From the NCBI GenBank assembly GCA_002410325.1, contig DHRK01000060.1:33012-97011 (forward strand): DNA of 64,000 nucleotides, read 5' to 3'. The translations under genes and the position numbers were made by a program. The notes beneath the pieces are model-generated. The model saw only the letters and a list, made by a program, of their open reading frames with translations. It was not told the origin of the DNA and did not search any database. The stretch's first letter is position 1, and each line of letters starts with the position of its first letter. Source of the DNA: Syntrophomonas sp. UBA5314 (lineage in GTDB: Bacteria > Bacillota > Syntrophomonadia > Syntrophomonadales > Syntrophomonadaceae). Shown in pieces: positions 52,885 through 62,117 of the stretch.

Positions 52885-53910
52885 ATGATAGTATTAGACC
52901 TGCGAAAGCTCGCAAATGTAAAGGAATTTTTATTCAAAGCGACTTCCCTGAGGTATTCCAAAGCTGTAATGATCATACTGTTGATAGCTCTGGCCATGGG
53001 TGTGGGCGGATATAAGCTTTTAGGCAGAGCCCATAGCGTTGACACGAACAATACCATAGTAGCTGACGCGGCAACCCAGCCCGCTCCTCAAGCTTCAGAC
53101 CAGGCCAGCAATGTCCCCCCCACCACTTACACGGTTAAACCCGGTGATACCCTCTGGAGTATAGCCCGCGCTTATAATACTACCGTTGATACAATAATGG
53201 CCTTGAACAATTTAACTACCGATAATTTGTCTCTGGACCAGAAACTTATTGTAGCTGGCACGGCCCCGGCCGCCAACCAGGCCAGCAATGTCCCACCTAC
53301 CACCAATTACACGGTTAAACCCGGTGATACCCTCTGGAGTATAGCCCGCGCTTATAACACCACTGTTGATACAATAAAAACCATGAACAATTTAACTACC
53401 GATAATCTATCCCTGGAGCAGAAGCTCCTGGTGGCCGGTACGGCTCCGGCGGCCAGCTCCGGAACCAGCAGCATTGCAAATACCAGTACCGCAAGCAAGT
53501 CTGACAATACTCAGGTAGCCAGCCGTTCCGGCAGCACTACTTTGGCCGGTTCGGTTCTGTCAAAAGCGGCCCAGTACCTTCACACTCCCTATGTGTGGGG
53601 AGGGACCAGCCCAAGAGGATTTGACTGTTCCGGGTTTGTTCAGTATGTATATCGCCAGTACGGCTATAGCCTGCCCCGCACCGCGGCTGATCAGGCCGCT
53701 GTAGGTAAAAAGGTAAGCAAAAAAGACCTGAAGCCCGGTGACCTGGTCTATTTTGCCAGCGGCGGGGCGATCGACCATATAGGCATCTACGCGGGCAACG
53801 GCAAGTTCATTCACTCCAGCTCCCCCCGCAGCGGAGGGGTTATCTACTCCAGCCTGTCGGAGAGTTATTACGCAGCCCGGTATGCTGGAGCAACCAGAGT
53901 TCTTCGATAA
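52885..53910 (+). CDS. Cell-wall hydrolase with two LysM repeats and NlpC/P60 domain
   Basis: A 341-residue exported peptidoglycan endopeptidase. After a membrane segment (AVMIILLIALAMGVGGYKLL) come two LysM domains (about residues 80-130 and 140-190; each YTVKPGDTLWSIARAYNTTV). A Ser/Thr-rich linker and a C-terminal NlpC/P60 domain follow, with catalytic Cys in GFDCSGFVQ and His in DHIGIYAGNG and the third polar His in KFIHSS. Family members cut the gamma-D-Glu-to-diamino-acid bond. The LysM units are nearly identical at the DNA level. AAAGGATGG precedes ATG 52885. Confidence 0.93.
   Translation: MIVLDLRKLANVKEFLFKATSLRYSKAVMIILLIALAMGVGGYKLLGRAHSVDTNNTIVADAATQPAPQASDQASNVPPTTYTVKPGDTLWSIARAYNTTVDTIMALNNLTTDNLSLDQKLIVAGTAPAANQASNVPPTTNYTVKPGDTLWSIARAYNTTVDTIKTMNNLTTDNLSLEQKLLVAGTAPAASSGTSSIANTSTASKSDNTQVASRSGSTTLAGSVLSKAAQYLHTPYVWGGTSPRGFDCSGFVQYVYRQYGYSLPRTAADQAAVGKKVSKKDLKPGDLVYFASGGAIDHIGIYAGNGKFIHSSSPRSGGVIYSSLSESYYAARYAGATRVLR
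53101..53460 (+). repeat. Tandem 180-bp repeat encoding LysM units
   Basis: Two direct copies with 180-bp period (for example ACGGTTAAACCCGG at 53131 and 53311). They are so alike that gain or loss by slippage is likely and short-read assemblies might collapse or expand the number. Confidence 0.8.
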
Positions 53911-53926
53911 AAAAACTGTGCACCTA

Positions 53927-53959
53927 AAAGGACCCGGGGTTATTTTCCCCGGGTCCTTT
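53927..53959. terminator. Bidirectional terminator between convergent genes
   Basis: AAAGGACCCGGGG (53927-53939) and CCCCGGGTCCTTT (53947-53959) form a 13-bp perfect stem with A/T tails on each side. It serves the NlpC/P60 gene and pyruvate carboxylase gene. Confidence 0.88.
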
Positions 53960-53979
53960 AATATCGGCCCCGAATTCAC

Positions 53980-56900
53980 TTATTCGATGTTCAGCAGAAG
54001 TTCCCCGTTCTTGACCTGCTGGCCTTCTTTGGCATTTATGCTGGTGACTTTGCCGTCCAAAGGCGAGGTAATCTGGGTTTCCATTTTCATAGCCTCGATA
54101 ACGATCAAGCCCTGCCCGGCTTTGACTGATTCGTTTTCTTTAACCAGGATTTTGCTTACCGTTCCAGGTATGCTGGCTCCTATCTCGCTCTGGTTATCCG
54201 GGTCGGCGTAGACGGTAGAACTTAAAACCGCACCCTTTTGATAGGCCTTGTCAAAGATGGATATTTCTCTCTGGTTGCCGTTTACCTCAAAGATGATTCT
54301 GCGGTAGCCCTCGATATCCACCTTCCCTATCTCCACCAGTCTGACGATGAAGATCTTTCCTTCATCAAATTCGACCTCAACGGTTTCTCCCTCGCTTATG
54401 CCGTCAAAGAACACCGGGCTATTTATCCGGGAGAGGTCTCCAAATTCCTTTTTAAAATGCAGATATTCTTCAAACACCCGGGGGTAGAGAGCGTAGCTCA
54501 GGACGTCCCGGCGGGTCGGTTTAATGCAGAATTCCCGGGCCAGCTGCTGGTGTAGGGCGTCAAAGTCAACCGGTTCCAGGAGTTCGCCGGGACGGCAGAT
54601 AATAGCCTTTTTCCCCTTCAAGACTACCGCCTGCAGGTCTTTCGGGAAGCCCCCTACCGGCTGGCCCATCATGCCTTCAAAATAGGATACGGATGAATCG
54701 GGAAAGGCCAGATCCTTGCCTTTCTCAACGATATTCTCCGGGGTCAAGTCGTTTCTGACCATAAATATGGCCAGGTCCCCGACCAGCTTGGAGGAAGGGG
54801 TTACCTTTACGATATCTCCCAGCATGTCATTAACGGTTTTGTACATTTCCTTTACTTCTTTGAATTTGTGTCCCAGGCCGAAGCTTTCCACCTGCGGTTT
54901 GAGGTTGGAATACTGCCCGCCCGGTATCTCATATTTATAGACCTCGGCTGTACCTGATCTGAGGCCGGATTCAAACTGGGCATAGATGGGCCTGATGTCG
55001 CCCCAATAATCGGCTATTTCCTGGATCTCATCCAGGTTCAAGCCAGTGGCCCGGTGGGTGTTTTCCAGGGCGGCCACCACTGAATTCAAGGCTGGCTGAC
55101 TGGTGAGACCGGACATGCTGTTGAAGGCGGTGTCGGCAATGTCGACCCCTGCTTCGGCAGCCATGAGAACGGTTGCCACCCCGTTGCCGCTGGTGTCATG
55201 GGTGTGCAGGTGAATCGGAATCGATATTTCGTTTTTCAAGGCTTTTATGAGCCGAACCGCCGCGTAGGGCTTGAGAAGCCCGGACATGTCTTTGATGCCC
55301 AGGATATGGGCGCCCATCTTTTCAATTTCTTTGGCGGTGTTGATGTAGTATTGCAGCGAATACTTATCGCGGCGTTCATCGAGGATGTCGCCGGTGTAGC
55401 ATACGCAGGCTTCGGCTATCTTTCCGCTTTTCAGTGTTTCGTCTATGGCCACCTCCATGCCCTTGAGCCAGTTCAGAGAATCAAAAATCCTGAATATATC
55501 GATGCCCGCGCCGGCGGCCTCCTGAATAAATTCGCGCACCAGGTTGTCGGGGTAATTGGTATAACCGACCGCATTGGCCCCCCGAAGCAACATCTGAAAC
55601 ATGATGTTGGGTATCCTCTCCCGGAGTTCCACCAGGCGCTGCCAGGGATCTTCTTTTAAAAAGCGAAACGCTACATCAAAGGTGGCCCCGCCCCACATTT
55701 CAAGGGAGAAGAGGTCTCTGCCCAGGTGGGCGGTGGCTTCGGCGATCCTCAGCATGTCAACCGTTCTAAAGCGGGTGGCCATCAAGGACTGGTGGGCGTC
55801 GCGCATGGTCGTGTCGCTCAAGAGCAGCTTATCCTGTTTCCTGACCCAATCAACCACCCCCTTGGGGCCTTTTTTATCCAGTAGCTGCTTGATGCCCTGG
55901 GGCTTGTGCTCCGGTACTTTGGGCACCTTGGGGACATCGTATTCGATTTTTATACCCTTGCTCTCATTGACCACCTTTTCTCCCAGGAATTTTAATATGG
56001 TGGCTTCGTGGTCTTCTTTGGGGGTGATGTCGAACAGTTCCGGGGTTGAATCGATAAATCCGGTATCGCATTCCCCTTTGATGAAGGTGGGGTGGGAAAG
56101 CACGTTGAGCAGAAATGCCTCATTGGTTTTCACCCCGCCGATAATCGATTCCCGGATGGAGCGTTTGGATTTATTGATGGCGTCTTCCCAGCTCCGGGAC
56201 AGGGAGGTTATCTTGACCAGGAGGCTGTCGTAATAAGGGCTGATGATGGAGCCGGTATAGCCGTTGCCGCCGTCCAGCCTGATGCCAAAGCCGGAACCGG
56301 TGCGGTATACGTCAATTTTTCCGGTATCCGGGGCGAAGCTGTTGGTCGGATCCTCGGTGGTCACCCGGCATTGAATGGCGTAACCCCTGACCTTGACCGC
56401 GTTTTGACTGCTGATGCCCAGCTGTTTGGAGCTGAGTTTATAACCCTGGGCGATCAGGAGTTGACACTGCACGATGTCGATCCCGGTAACCATTTCGGTA
56501 ACCGTGTGTTCGACCTGGATGCGGGGATTCATTTCGATAAAATAGTGGTTTCCGTCACTGTCCATGAGGAATTCGACGGTTCCCGCACTGCGATAGTTTA
56601 CCGATTGGGCTATCTTTATAGCGTCCTGGCAGATGGCTTCCCGCTTGGCCTTGGAGAGGGCCAGGGCGGGGGTGAATTCGATCACCTTTTGATGGCGGCG
56701 CTGGATCGAACAGTCTCTTTCGTAAAGGTGTACGATGTTGCCGTAGTTGTCCCCCAGAACCTGAACTTCGATGTGTTTGGGCCGCTCCAGATACCTTTCG
56801 ATGAATATATCGTCTATGCCGAAGGCTTTTTTGGCCTCACTTTTGGCACTGTGAAATTCCTTTAATAAGTCGGCTTCGCACCTTACAATGCGCATACCCC

Positions 56901-57405
56901 GGCCGCCGCCGCCGGCGGAGGCTTTGAGCATGAGGGGATAGCCGGCCAGTCTGGCAAATTTAAGAGCTTCTTTATCGCACCGGATCGGCTTTTCAACCCC
57001 GGGAATGGTCGGAACTCCGACCTTTTGCGCAACCAGTTTGGATTTGATCTTGTCTCCCAGTTTTTCCATCATTTTTGGGGTGGGGCCGATGAATTCAATA
57101 CCTGATTCGATGCACTTTTGGGCAAACTCCGGGTTTTCGGCCAGGAAGCCGTAGCCGGGGTGGATGGCGTCAACTCCCTTTTTTAGGGCCAGGCTGATTA
57201 TTTCTTCAATGTCCAGATAGGCCTCGATGGGGCCTTTATGAGCGCCGATCAGGTATGATTCATCCGATTTGCTTCTGAACAGGGCCAGTTTATCTTCTTT
57301 GGAATAGACGGTAACGGTCCGGATTCCCAATTCATGACAGGCCCGGATTATGCGGATGGCAATTTCGCCCCGGTTGGCGATTAAGATCTTTTTAAAAGTT
57401 TTCAT
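53980..57405 (-). CDS. pyc: Pyruvate carboxylase (single-chain)
   Basis: A 1141-residue biotin enzyme making oxaloacetate from pyruvate, bicarbonate and ATP. Order: biotin carboxylase (1-450; KASAGGGGRGMR, EMNPRIQVEHTVTE), carboxyltransferase (about 525-800; DTTMRDAHQSLMATR, HLHTHDTSGNG) and a C-terminal biotin carrier domain with the biotinylated lysine in EAMKMETQI near residue 1108. ATG 57405 was preferred over TTG 57411, since the AAGGAG site is too near the TTG. It supports anaplerosis, e.g. for gluconeogenesis or an incomplete TCA route in anaerobes. Confidence 0.96.
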   Translation of the reverse strand: MKTFKKILIANRGEIAIRIIRACHELGIRTVTVYSKEDKLALFRSKSDESYLIGAHKGPIEAYLDIEEIISLALKKGVDAIHPGYGFLAENPEFAQKCIESGIEFIGPTPKMMEKLGDKIKSKLVAQKVGVPTIPGVEKPIRCDKEALKFARLAGYPLMLKASAGGGGRGMRIVRCEADLLKEFHSAKSEAKKAFGIDDIFIERYLERPKHIEVQVLGDNYGNIVHLYERDCSIQRRHQKVIEFTPALALSKAKREAICQDAIKIAQSVNYRSAGTVEFLMDSDGNHYFIEMNPRIQVEHTVTEMVTGIDIVQCQLLIAQGYKLSSKQLGISSQNAVKVRGYAIQCRVTTEDPTNSFAPDTGKIDVYRTGSGFGIRLDGGNGYTGSIISPYYDSLLVKITSLSRSWEDAINKSKRSIRESIIGGVKTNEAFLLNVLSHPTFIKGECDTGFIDSTPELFDITPKEDHEATILKFLGEKVVNESKGIKIEYDVPKVPKVPEHKPQGIKQLLDKKGPKGVVDWVRKQDKLLLSDTTMRDAHQSLMATRFRTVDMLRIAEATAHLGRDLFSLEMWGGATFDVAFRFLKEDPWQRLVELRERIPNIMFQMLLRGANAVGYTNYPDNLVREFIQEAAGAGIDIFRIFDSLNWLKGMEVAIDETLKSGKIAEACVCYTGDILDERRDKYSLQYYINTAKEIEKMGAHILGIKDMSGLLKPYAAVRLIKALKNEISIPIHLHTHDTSGNGVATVLMAAEAGVDIADTAFNSMSGLTSQPALNSVVAALENTHRATGLNLDEIQEIADYWGDIRPIYAQFESGLRSGTAEVYKYEIPGGQYSNLKPQVESFGLGHKFKEVKEMYKTVNDMLGDIVKVTPSSKLVGDLAIFMVRNDLTPENIVEKGKDLAFPDSSVSYFEGMMGQPVGGFPKDLQAVVLKGKKAIICRPGELLEPVDFDALHQQLAREFCIKPTRRDVLSYALYPRVFEEYLHFKKEFGDLSRINSPVFFDGISEGETVEVEFDEGKIFIVRLVEIGKVDIEGYRRIIFEVNGNQREISIFDKAYQKGAVLSSTVYADPDNQSEIGASIPGTVSKILVKENESVKAGQGLIVIEAMKMETQITSPLDGKVTSINAKEGQQVKNGELLLNIE

Positions 57406-57698
57406 GTCCAAACGCTCCTTAATGATTTTAAAGTAAGCACCGGCGGTATAAAACCGAACCGGAATGTATTTCTATTAAACGTCTTGTAAACGTCTTGGCT
57501 GGCACGCCTAAAAGCATTCAAATTATAATATATTCTCCAAACAGATTTAATTCCCCTTCCCCAATCAACGGCCGGGCTCAGGTAAAAAGCTCTGCAACAC
57601 GGGGACGGAGATTTTGTTGCAGCCAGAGAATACCAGTATAAAAGGGACCTTCCTTTCTAAGAATACAAGAAAGATTTTGGTGAAAGGAGGGCGCCTTA

Positions 57699-57920
57699 GT
57701 GAAAAACAAGCCGGACGACCGGAGTGACAATGTTGAGAAAATACAAAAACATATTGATGACACCGTACAGAATATAGACGCCGCCGAAGAAATGATAGCC
57801 CTTTCCGACAATCCGAAAACCATAGGGGATCTTAAAGCCAAAAATCGGCGGCGTGAGGCGGCCCTGGATGCGATGCGGGCGGAAATACGAGACGAAGCCA
57901 GGGACCGGGAACGCGAGTAA
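57699..57920 (+). CDS. tlp: Small acid-soluble spore protein, Tlp family
   Basis: A 73-residue, highly charged protein: PDDRSDNVEKIQKHIDDTVQ, then NIDAAEEMIALSDNPK, then IGDLKAKNRRREAALDAMRA and EIRDEARDR. This matches the Tlp family of Bacillus spore core proteins, made under sigma-G during sporulation. Start is GTG 57699 with GGAGGG 8 bases upstream. It is one of the clearest signs that the organism forms endospores. It lies alone between pyruvate carboxylase (divergent) and a terminator/palindrome. Confidence 0.88.
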   Translation: MKNKPDDRSDNVEKIQKHIDDTVQNIDAAEEMIALSDNPKTIGDLKAKNRRREAALDAMRAEIRDEARDRERE

Positions 57921-57940
57921 AACTAAAAAATAATTGTAAC

Positions 57941-57977
57941 AAAAAAAGAGGCGTTGATTCTTAAGAACTGACGCCTC
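57941..57977 (-). terminator. Bidirectional terminator after tlp, strong on minus strand
   Basis: GAGGCGT (57948-57954) pairs with ACGCCTC (57971-57977) with an inner TTCTTAAGAA palindrome. On the minus strand seven T follow (57947-57941), so it ends the deacetylase-fold gene; it may also serve tlp. Confidence 0.75.
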
Positions 57978-57990
57978 GTTCTGCGTATAA

Positions 57991-58055
57991 CTAGTACAAC
58001 GTTCCGTATATTCGTGCCCATAATTTGGGCACGAATATACGGAACGTTGTACTAG
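57991..58055. repeat. 65-nt perfect palindrome (30-bp arms)
   Basis: Arms 57991-58020 and 58026-58055 are exactly complementary with a 5-nt centre (TAATT). The outer ends are CTAGTAC and GTACTAG. There is no T-run, so it is not a normal terminator. The stop codon of the minus-strand gene (58054-58052) lies inside the right arm. A 20-nt near copy (AGTACAACGTTC then GTATATT) is found at the right edge. It looks like a small dispersed palindromic or MITE-like element. Confidence 0.8.
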
Positions 58056-58978
58056 CGTCGGTAGCGCAGCTTTTTGATGATTCTTTCCGTCAACCACCTG
58101 CGATCGAGTCTTCGGAGATAAGCGCCGGAGTACTCCGGGGCAGCAAATTTTTGGTTTAATAGATGGTCGAGGAGAACACCGGCCGGCACGAACCATCCCG
58201 GTCGATCAGCTAAAAATTTCAGGCGTTCCAGGAAAATCTTATTTATTTCCCCCCCGCTGTCCACAAAGCCTTCACCGAAATGGGTATATACAATGCAAGC
58301 CCCATTTTCTCTTTCAAGTTTTTCCACATTGGCTGGTGCTATCAGATTAGAAAATTCTTTAACAGCGTGCCCGTCGGACGAGCTAAACCAGAAATTGCTG
58401 TAATCTTGTTTACCGGGATCCCGTCCGGGCATCAACGGATCGTAGTAAAGGGTGTTAATTCCATTGAAACAGTGGTTTCGTATATATTTAATGTGGCGTT
58501 TGCATAGATCGCCCCAAAAATGCTCAGAGCTTCTGTCAGCTCCGTAAAATTTCCTTTGCTTACGATAAAGAAGCCGCAGCAGGTTTCTTAACGGAAATAC
58601 ATAGCGGTCGTAACCCCAGTAAACATTGTGCGGATTCTCGGCGTGATTGATATGGATGCTTGGATATTCTCCCAGTGTGGTTTTGAAAAGCTCCAACCCC
58701 TCTATTATCTCCCCCCGGCCAAAGGAACCTGAGCCCACGCCATGCAAGGCTATTTCAAATCCCTTGTCCTTAAGGTTTTTGACAAAACTAAGATATTCCC
58801 TGTCTGCCAATGACTGCCCGGTAAAATGGTCGCGCGGTGGATAAACCCATACCGTCTTGGTTGTACGCATATTTAATTCCAACAGTAAATCGTACACCGG
58901 CTTGACTTTGTCTACCGTGGCGTATTCGGTATCATCTATGATCGTGAAAGCAAACTTTTTATTATCCGGCCAGACCAG
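58052..58978 (-). CDS. Polysaccharide-deacetylase-fold protein of unknown substrate
   Basis: About 308 residues of a carbohydrate-esterase-4-like (NodB-fold) barrel. The early TIIDDTEYATVDKVKPVYDL corresponds to the DD metal motif; WVYPPRDHFTGQSLADREY, then HGVGSGSFGRGEI and INHAENPHNVYWGYDRY carry further acidic and His residues. The usual GTG call at 58897 would cut off the DD motif, so translation must start upstream; the frame opens after TGA 58987-58985 and contains no ATG, GTG or TTG. CTG 58978, 9 bases after GGGAG, is the best candidate. A frame error near 58985 is the alternative (GTG 58988 is one frame off). It heads an envelope-type cluster. Confidence 0.72.
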   Translation of the reverse strand: MVWPDNKKFAFTIIDDTEYATVDKVKPVYDLLLELNMRTTKTVWVYPPRDHFTGQSLADREYLSFVKNLKDKGFEIALHGVGSGSFGRGEIIEGLELFKTTLGEYPSIHINHAENPHNVYWGYDRYVFPLRNLLRLLYRKQRKFYGADRSSEHFWGDLCKRHIKYIRNHCFNGINTLYYDPLMPGRDPGKQDYSNFWFSSSDGHAVKEFSNLIAPANVEKLERENGACIVYTHFGEGFVDSGGEINKIFLERLKFLADRPGWFVPAGVLLDHLLNQKFAAPEYSGAYLRRLDRRWLTERIIKKLRYRR

Positions 58979-59268
58979 AACGGGTCACTCCCTGCTTCAA
59001 TTTCCAGTGTTATACTATTTCGACAAAATGGATGCCTATCCCTTTGCAATATCCGAAAGCATATGTGGCAAATTTGTGGTATTGATGCGTATTCGCCCTT
59101 AAGACCTGATATATCTCTCCCTGGTCTGTTTTTCTGCCTCTACCTGGAGTTTACATCGATATTACTACCTATACCGCGCATTCAGCAAACGACATTTGTG
59201 TAATTTTTGTAGTAAAATATAAAAAAAGATAACCTGGTATTATTTGCATATTATGGGGGAAAGTCAAG

Positions 59269-60276
59269 ATGGTTTCGGAAAACAAGTATCCCAAAGTCAG
59301 CGTGGTTATTCCCTGTCTAAATGAAGAAAAGCATATTGAGAAATGCCTGTTGTCCATTCTAAACAACGATTATCCACCGGATAAGCTGGAGATTATCGTT
59401 GCCGACGGTGGGAGCACCGATAATACTCTGGCCGTCCTAAAGGAAGTGGGCAGATGCTATCCACAGCGTTTAACAGTTATAAACAACCCTAAGCAACGGC
59501 AGGCTCCGGGATTAAACCTGGCCATAAACCAGGCTCAAGGTGATATGATCATACGCATGGATGCCCACGCCTATTGCCCCCCGAATTATATTAAGACCAT
59601 GATGGAATGGCTGGGAAAATCGCAGGCTGATAATGTGGGCCCGACTATAGATATCAAACCGGGAAATTCATCGATTTCGGCCCGTGCCATAGCCATGGGA
59701 GTCCAATCGCCATTTGGCATCGGCAGCGTGTGGTATCGCCTGGGGGTTGCCGAACCGGGATGGGTAAACACGGTTCCCTTCGGGGCTTTTCACCGAAAGT
59801 TGTTTGACCGGATAGGCTACTTTTCAGAAGACCTCTACTGGTCGGAAGACTATGAATTTAATCTCCGCATTAGAGAGAATGGGGGCCGCATCCTGCTGGT
59901 TCCCTTCGCGCCGGTCACCTATTGGGCCAGGACCAGTATTAAGCAGCTCGCTCTTCAATACTTAAGGTATGGATTTGGCAAAAGCAACGTCATGCTGCGT
60001 AATAGATCCTTGAAATCCTGGTGGCAATTAATTCCGCCGCTATTCCTTTTGTTTCTGCTGCTGGGAGCGATACTGCGCCATTTTAGCTGGTGGGTGGATG
60101 TGCTTATTTTGATGGTCTTGCTCGCTTATGTATCCCTAAGCATTCTATTTTCCCTGCGCTCGACGATCCTTAAAAAGGATGCGGCCGGCATACTTCTGCC
60201 GCTGGTATTTGCCGTGATTCATTTTTCTTTCGGCGCAGGCTTCTGGCTGCGAATCCTGGGGGCTCGATTAAGATAA
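59269..60276 (+). CDS. Membrane glycosyltransferase family 2 (ExoA-like)
   Basis: A 335-residue GT2 enzyme: VSVVIPCLNEEKHIEKCLLS at the N-terminus, nucleotide-binding ADGGSTDNT, metal motif RMDAHAYCPP, and the catalytic region YWSEDYEFNLRIRENGG. Three hydrophobic segments follow residue 240. The pattern resembles ExoA-type succinoglycan transferases. It probably adds a sugar to a lipid-linked exo- or wall polysaccharide on the inner membrane face. It is divergent from the deacetylase-fold gene and convergent with a CE4 gene. ATG 59269 follows GGGGGAAAG. Confidence 0.88.
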   Translation: MVSENKYPKVSVVIPCLNEEKHIEKCLLSILNNDYPPDKLEIIVADGGSTDNTLAVLKEVGRCYPQRLTVINNPKQRQAPGLNLAINQAQGDMIIRMDAHAYCPPNYIKTMMEWLGKSQADNVGPTIDIKPGNSSISARAIAMGVQSPFGIGSVWYRLGVAEPGWVNTVPFGAFHRKLFDRIGYFSEDLYWSEDYEFNLRIRENGGRILLVPFAPVTYWARTSIKQLALQYLRYGFGKSNVMLRNRSLKSWWQLIPPLFLLFLLLGAILRHFSWWVDVLILMVLLAYVSLSILFSLRSTILKKDAAGILLPLVFAVIHFSFGAGFWLRILGARLR

Positions 60277-60284
60277 AAAGAGAG

Positions 60285-61067
60285 TTATTCATATATTTTC
60301 TGATCCCTTTGGAAGCGGCCATGCCAATCCCAAAAGCCTTTAAGCTTTTGAATAAAGATCCGCTCCGTGTCCTCGGCGTGAATGGGGGTTCGGTATAAAA
60401 GCAGCCGGTCGTTATAGGCATCATTGATTCCCCAGTGCCGGCAGGCAGCCCGAAGGTAGCCAGCCTTCTCAACCACGTCTCGAACTACGTGGTTAAGCGA
60501 ACCGAATGGATAGGACATGGTCAAAACCGGTTTTCCCAAGAGGTCTTCCAGATAATTTTTACTGTCATGCACTTCGTGCCATATCTCGCTTTGATCGAGC
60601 GGGGCCAGCGGCAGATGGTTGGCGCCATGAGCGCCTATGGTGGCACCCGGCCAAGCAGCCAGTTCTTTTAATTCGGCCTCGTTCAAGTATTCCGATGCAT
60701 CATATTTGATGTGTTTCCTGGAAACGAACACCGTAAAAGGAATCTCCAGTTCAGTCAATATCGGAACTGCCTCGGAAAGGTTGTCTTTAAAACCATCGTC
60801 AAAAGTAACCGCTACTTCCAATGTGTCACCGTAACCGTTGCCCTCTTCGAAACCCACCACTGAAATACCTTTTAGCTCTTTCAGAATAGACATATGCCGC
60901 TGAAACAAATCCGGAGTTACATAGTAAACACCTGAGGTTTTAAGATCCGTACGCGTACCAACCGAATGGTACAGCAGCACTCGAAAACCAGTGCGGAAGT
61001 TGGCGGAGAGCGAAATGCGAGACAGCATTTCCGAAATGCCACAGGATATGCCCCTTTTTAAATTCAC
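60285..61067 (-). CDS. Polysaccharide deacetylase (CE4, NodB fold)
   Basis: A 260-residue polysaccharide deacetylase. The metal triad is visible: VAVTFDDGFKDN (Asp pair) and IGAHGANHLPL (His pair), then LTMSYPFGSLNH and a final DRLLLYRTPIHA. It removes N- or O-acetyl groups from polysaccharide. Start is GTG 61067, overlapping the stop (61064) of the first FemAB-like gene, so the two are coupled. There is no clear signal peptide. Confidence 0.9.
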   Translation of the reverse strand: MNLKRGISCGISEMLSRISLSANFRTGFRVLLYHSVGTRTDLKTSGVYYVTPDLFQRHMSILKELKGISVVGFEEGNGYGDTLEVAVTFDDGFKDNLSEAVPILTELEIPFTVFVSRKHIKYDASEYLNEAELKELAAWPGATIGAHGANHLPLAPLDQSEIWHEVHDSKNYLEDLLGKPVLTMSYPFGSLNHVVRDVVEKAGYLRAACRHWGINDAYNDRLLLYRTPIHAEDTERIFIQKLKGFWDWHGRFQRDQKIYE

Positions 61068-62059
61068 AGGCCATCCCCCTTTTTTTTAATCGCCCAATTT
61101 GCTCCCCGTTTCAACCAGTTCGACGTGCTCCACTCCCATTCCCCCAGGTATTCCAGAGGCCTGGCTCCGGTGCCTTTTTTGTAGTCAATAACCCATTTGA
61201 GGCCAGAGGGATCAATTCCAGACAAGTCGTAATGTTTTATTCCCAGTTTTATACAATGATTTAACATCGCCCTGGTTAAACCATATGAAACACATGCCTG
61301 GCGGCCTTCCGGAGTGGCGGCTCCCAGCAGGTCCCAGGCCTTGTCGCCCCAACGAGCGCAGGCCCTGAAACCGATCACCTCATCATTATTCCCCAGACAT
61401 CTGAATACCAGTATATTCTCGCCGCAGCGTCTAAAAAGCGATTGCAAACGCTCCCGGGAATGAACTTCGAGTCCTTCATATTCCTCCATCGCGTCGTAAA
61501 CCTGGAGCATGGCTTCTAGCTCGGGTCTTTCCCAGAGACTTATAGAGTCCTCCAGCTTTTGCGAGCGGTCTAATTTGCGGCGCCATCCTTCACTCAATCC
61601 GTTTAAGAACCCTTCCTCATCAACCAGCTCCAACAGCATAGTCCAACCACTGTTGAGCGGTTGAGCGGGTTTTGTCCAGGAGGCGGCTTTTAAATGCAGA
61701 ACATCCTTGGTTTGATACGCGCGTCGGGAAGCTATGCGGCAGAACACCTTGCCGCTCCCGGCTTGACGAACCAGTTCCTGGTGCAGGTTCTCGTTCCAGG
61801 CTTCAATATTGCCAACCGGTCCACCCGGGCTCCATAACAGGACGACATTTCCCGGGTAACGGCGCAGCATTACTTGCATCATGGCCACCGGGCGGTTCTC
61901 CTCGTCCCGGGCCATCAAACGAAGGGGTTGCCACCCGAAATCCTCCCGATGCTGACCCCAGGCATAGGTCTGATAGATATTGTAATCGGGAAACAGCAAT
62001 ACACTGTTGTTCCAGTCCCCGGGGCCGGTTTCGTCAGATATAGGCTGCCAGGTAATCAT
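61064..62059 (-). CDS. FemAB/GNAT-fold peptidyl- or acyltransferase-like protein, copy 1
   Basis: A 331-residue protein of the FemAB/BioF2-like GNAT family: NYQTYAWGQHREDFGWQPLRL-type N-terminus (in part), GGPVGNIEAW, and the C-terminal IKHYDLSGIDP followed by FK-type VIDYKKGTG. Family members add amino acids to lipid II bridges or acyl/amino groups to surface glycans. ATG 62059 lies 8 bases after AAGGAG; GTG 62068 is too close to the site. It is a tandem paralogue of the gene at 62118-63116. Confidence 0.8.
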   Translation of the reverse strand: MITWQPISDETGPGDWNNSVLLFPDYNIYQTYAWGQHREDFGWQPLRLMARDEENRPVAMMQVMLRRYPGNVVLLWSPGGPVGNIEAWNENLHQELVRQAGSGKVFCRIASRRAYQTKDVLHLKAASWTKPAQPLNSGWTMLLELVDEEGFLNGLSEGWRRKLDRSQKLEDSISLWERPELEAMLQVYDAMEEYEGLEVHSRERLQSLFRRCGENILVFRCLGNNDEVIGFRACARWGDKAWDLLGAATPEGRQACVSYGLTRAMLNHCIKLGIKHYDLSGIDPSGLKWVIDYKKGTGARPLEYLGEWEWSTSNWLKRGANWAIKKKGDGL

Positions 62060-62117
62060 TTTGAGCACTCCTTAAACTAATTTGGGGTGGGAGTTGAACA
62101 TGATAAGAAGATCAGGT

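Noticed and set aside
56092..56865. 257-codon plus-strand frame inside pyruvate carboxylase
   Set aside because: Antisense shadow of the biotin carboxylase domain, where all conserved motifs are on the minus strand.
57991..58055. Palindrome as a simple rho-independent terminator
   Set aside because: No T-run on either side, and a proper terminator lies beside it at 57941-57977.
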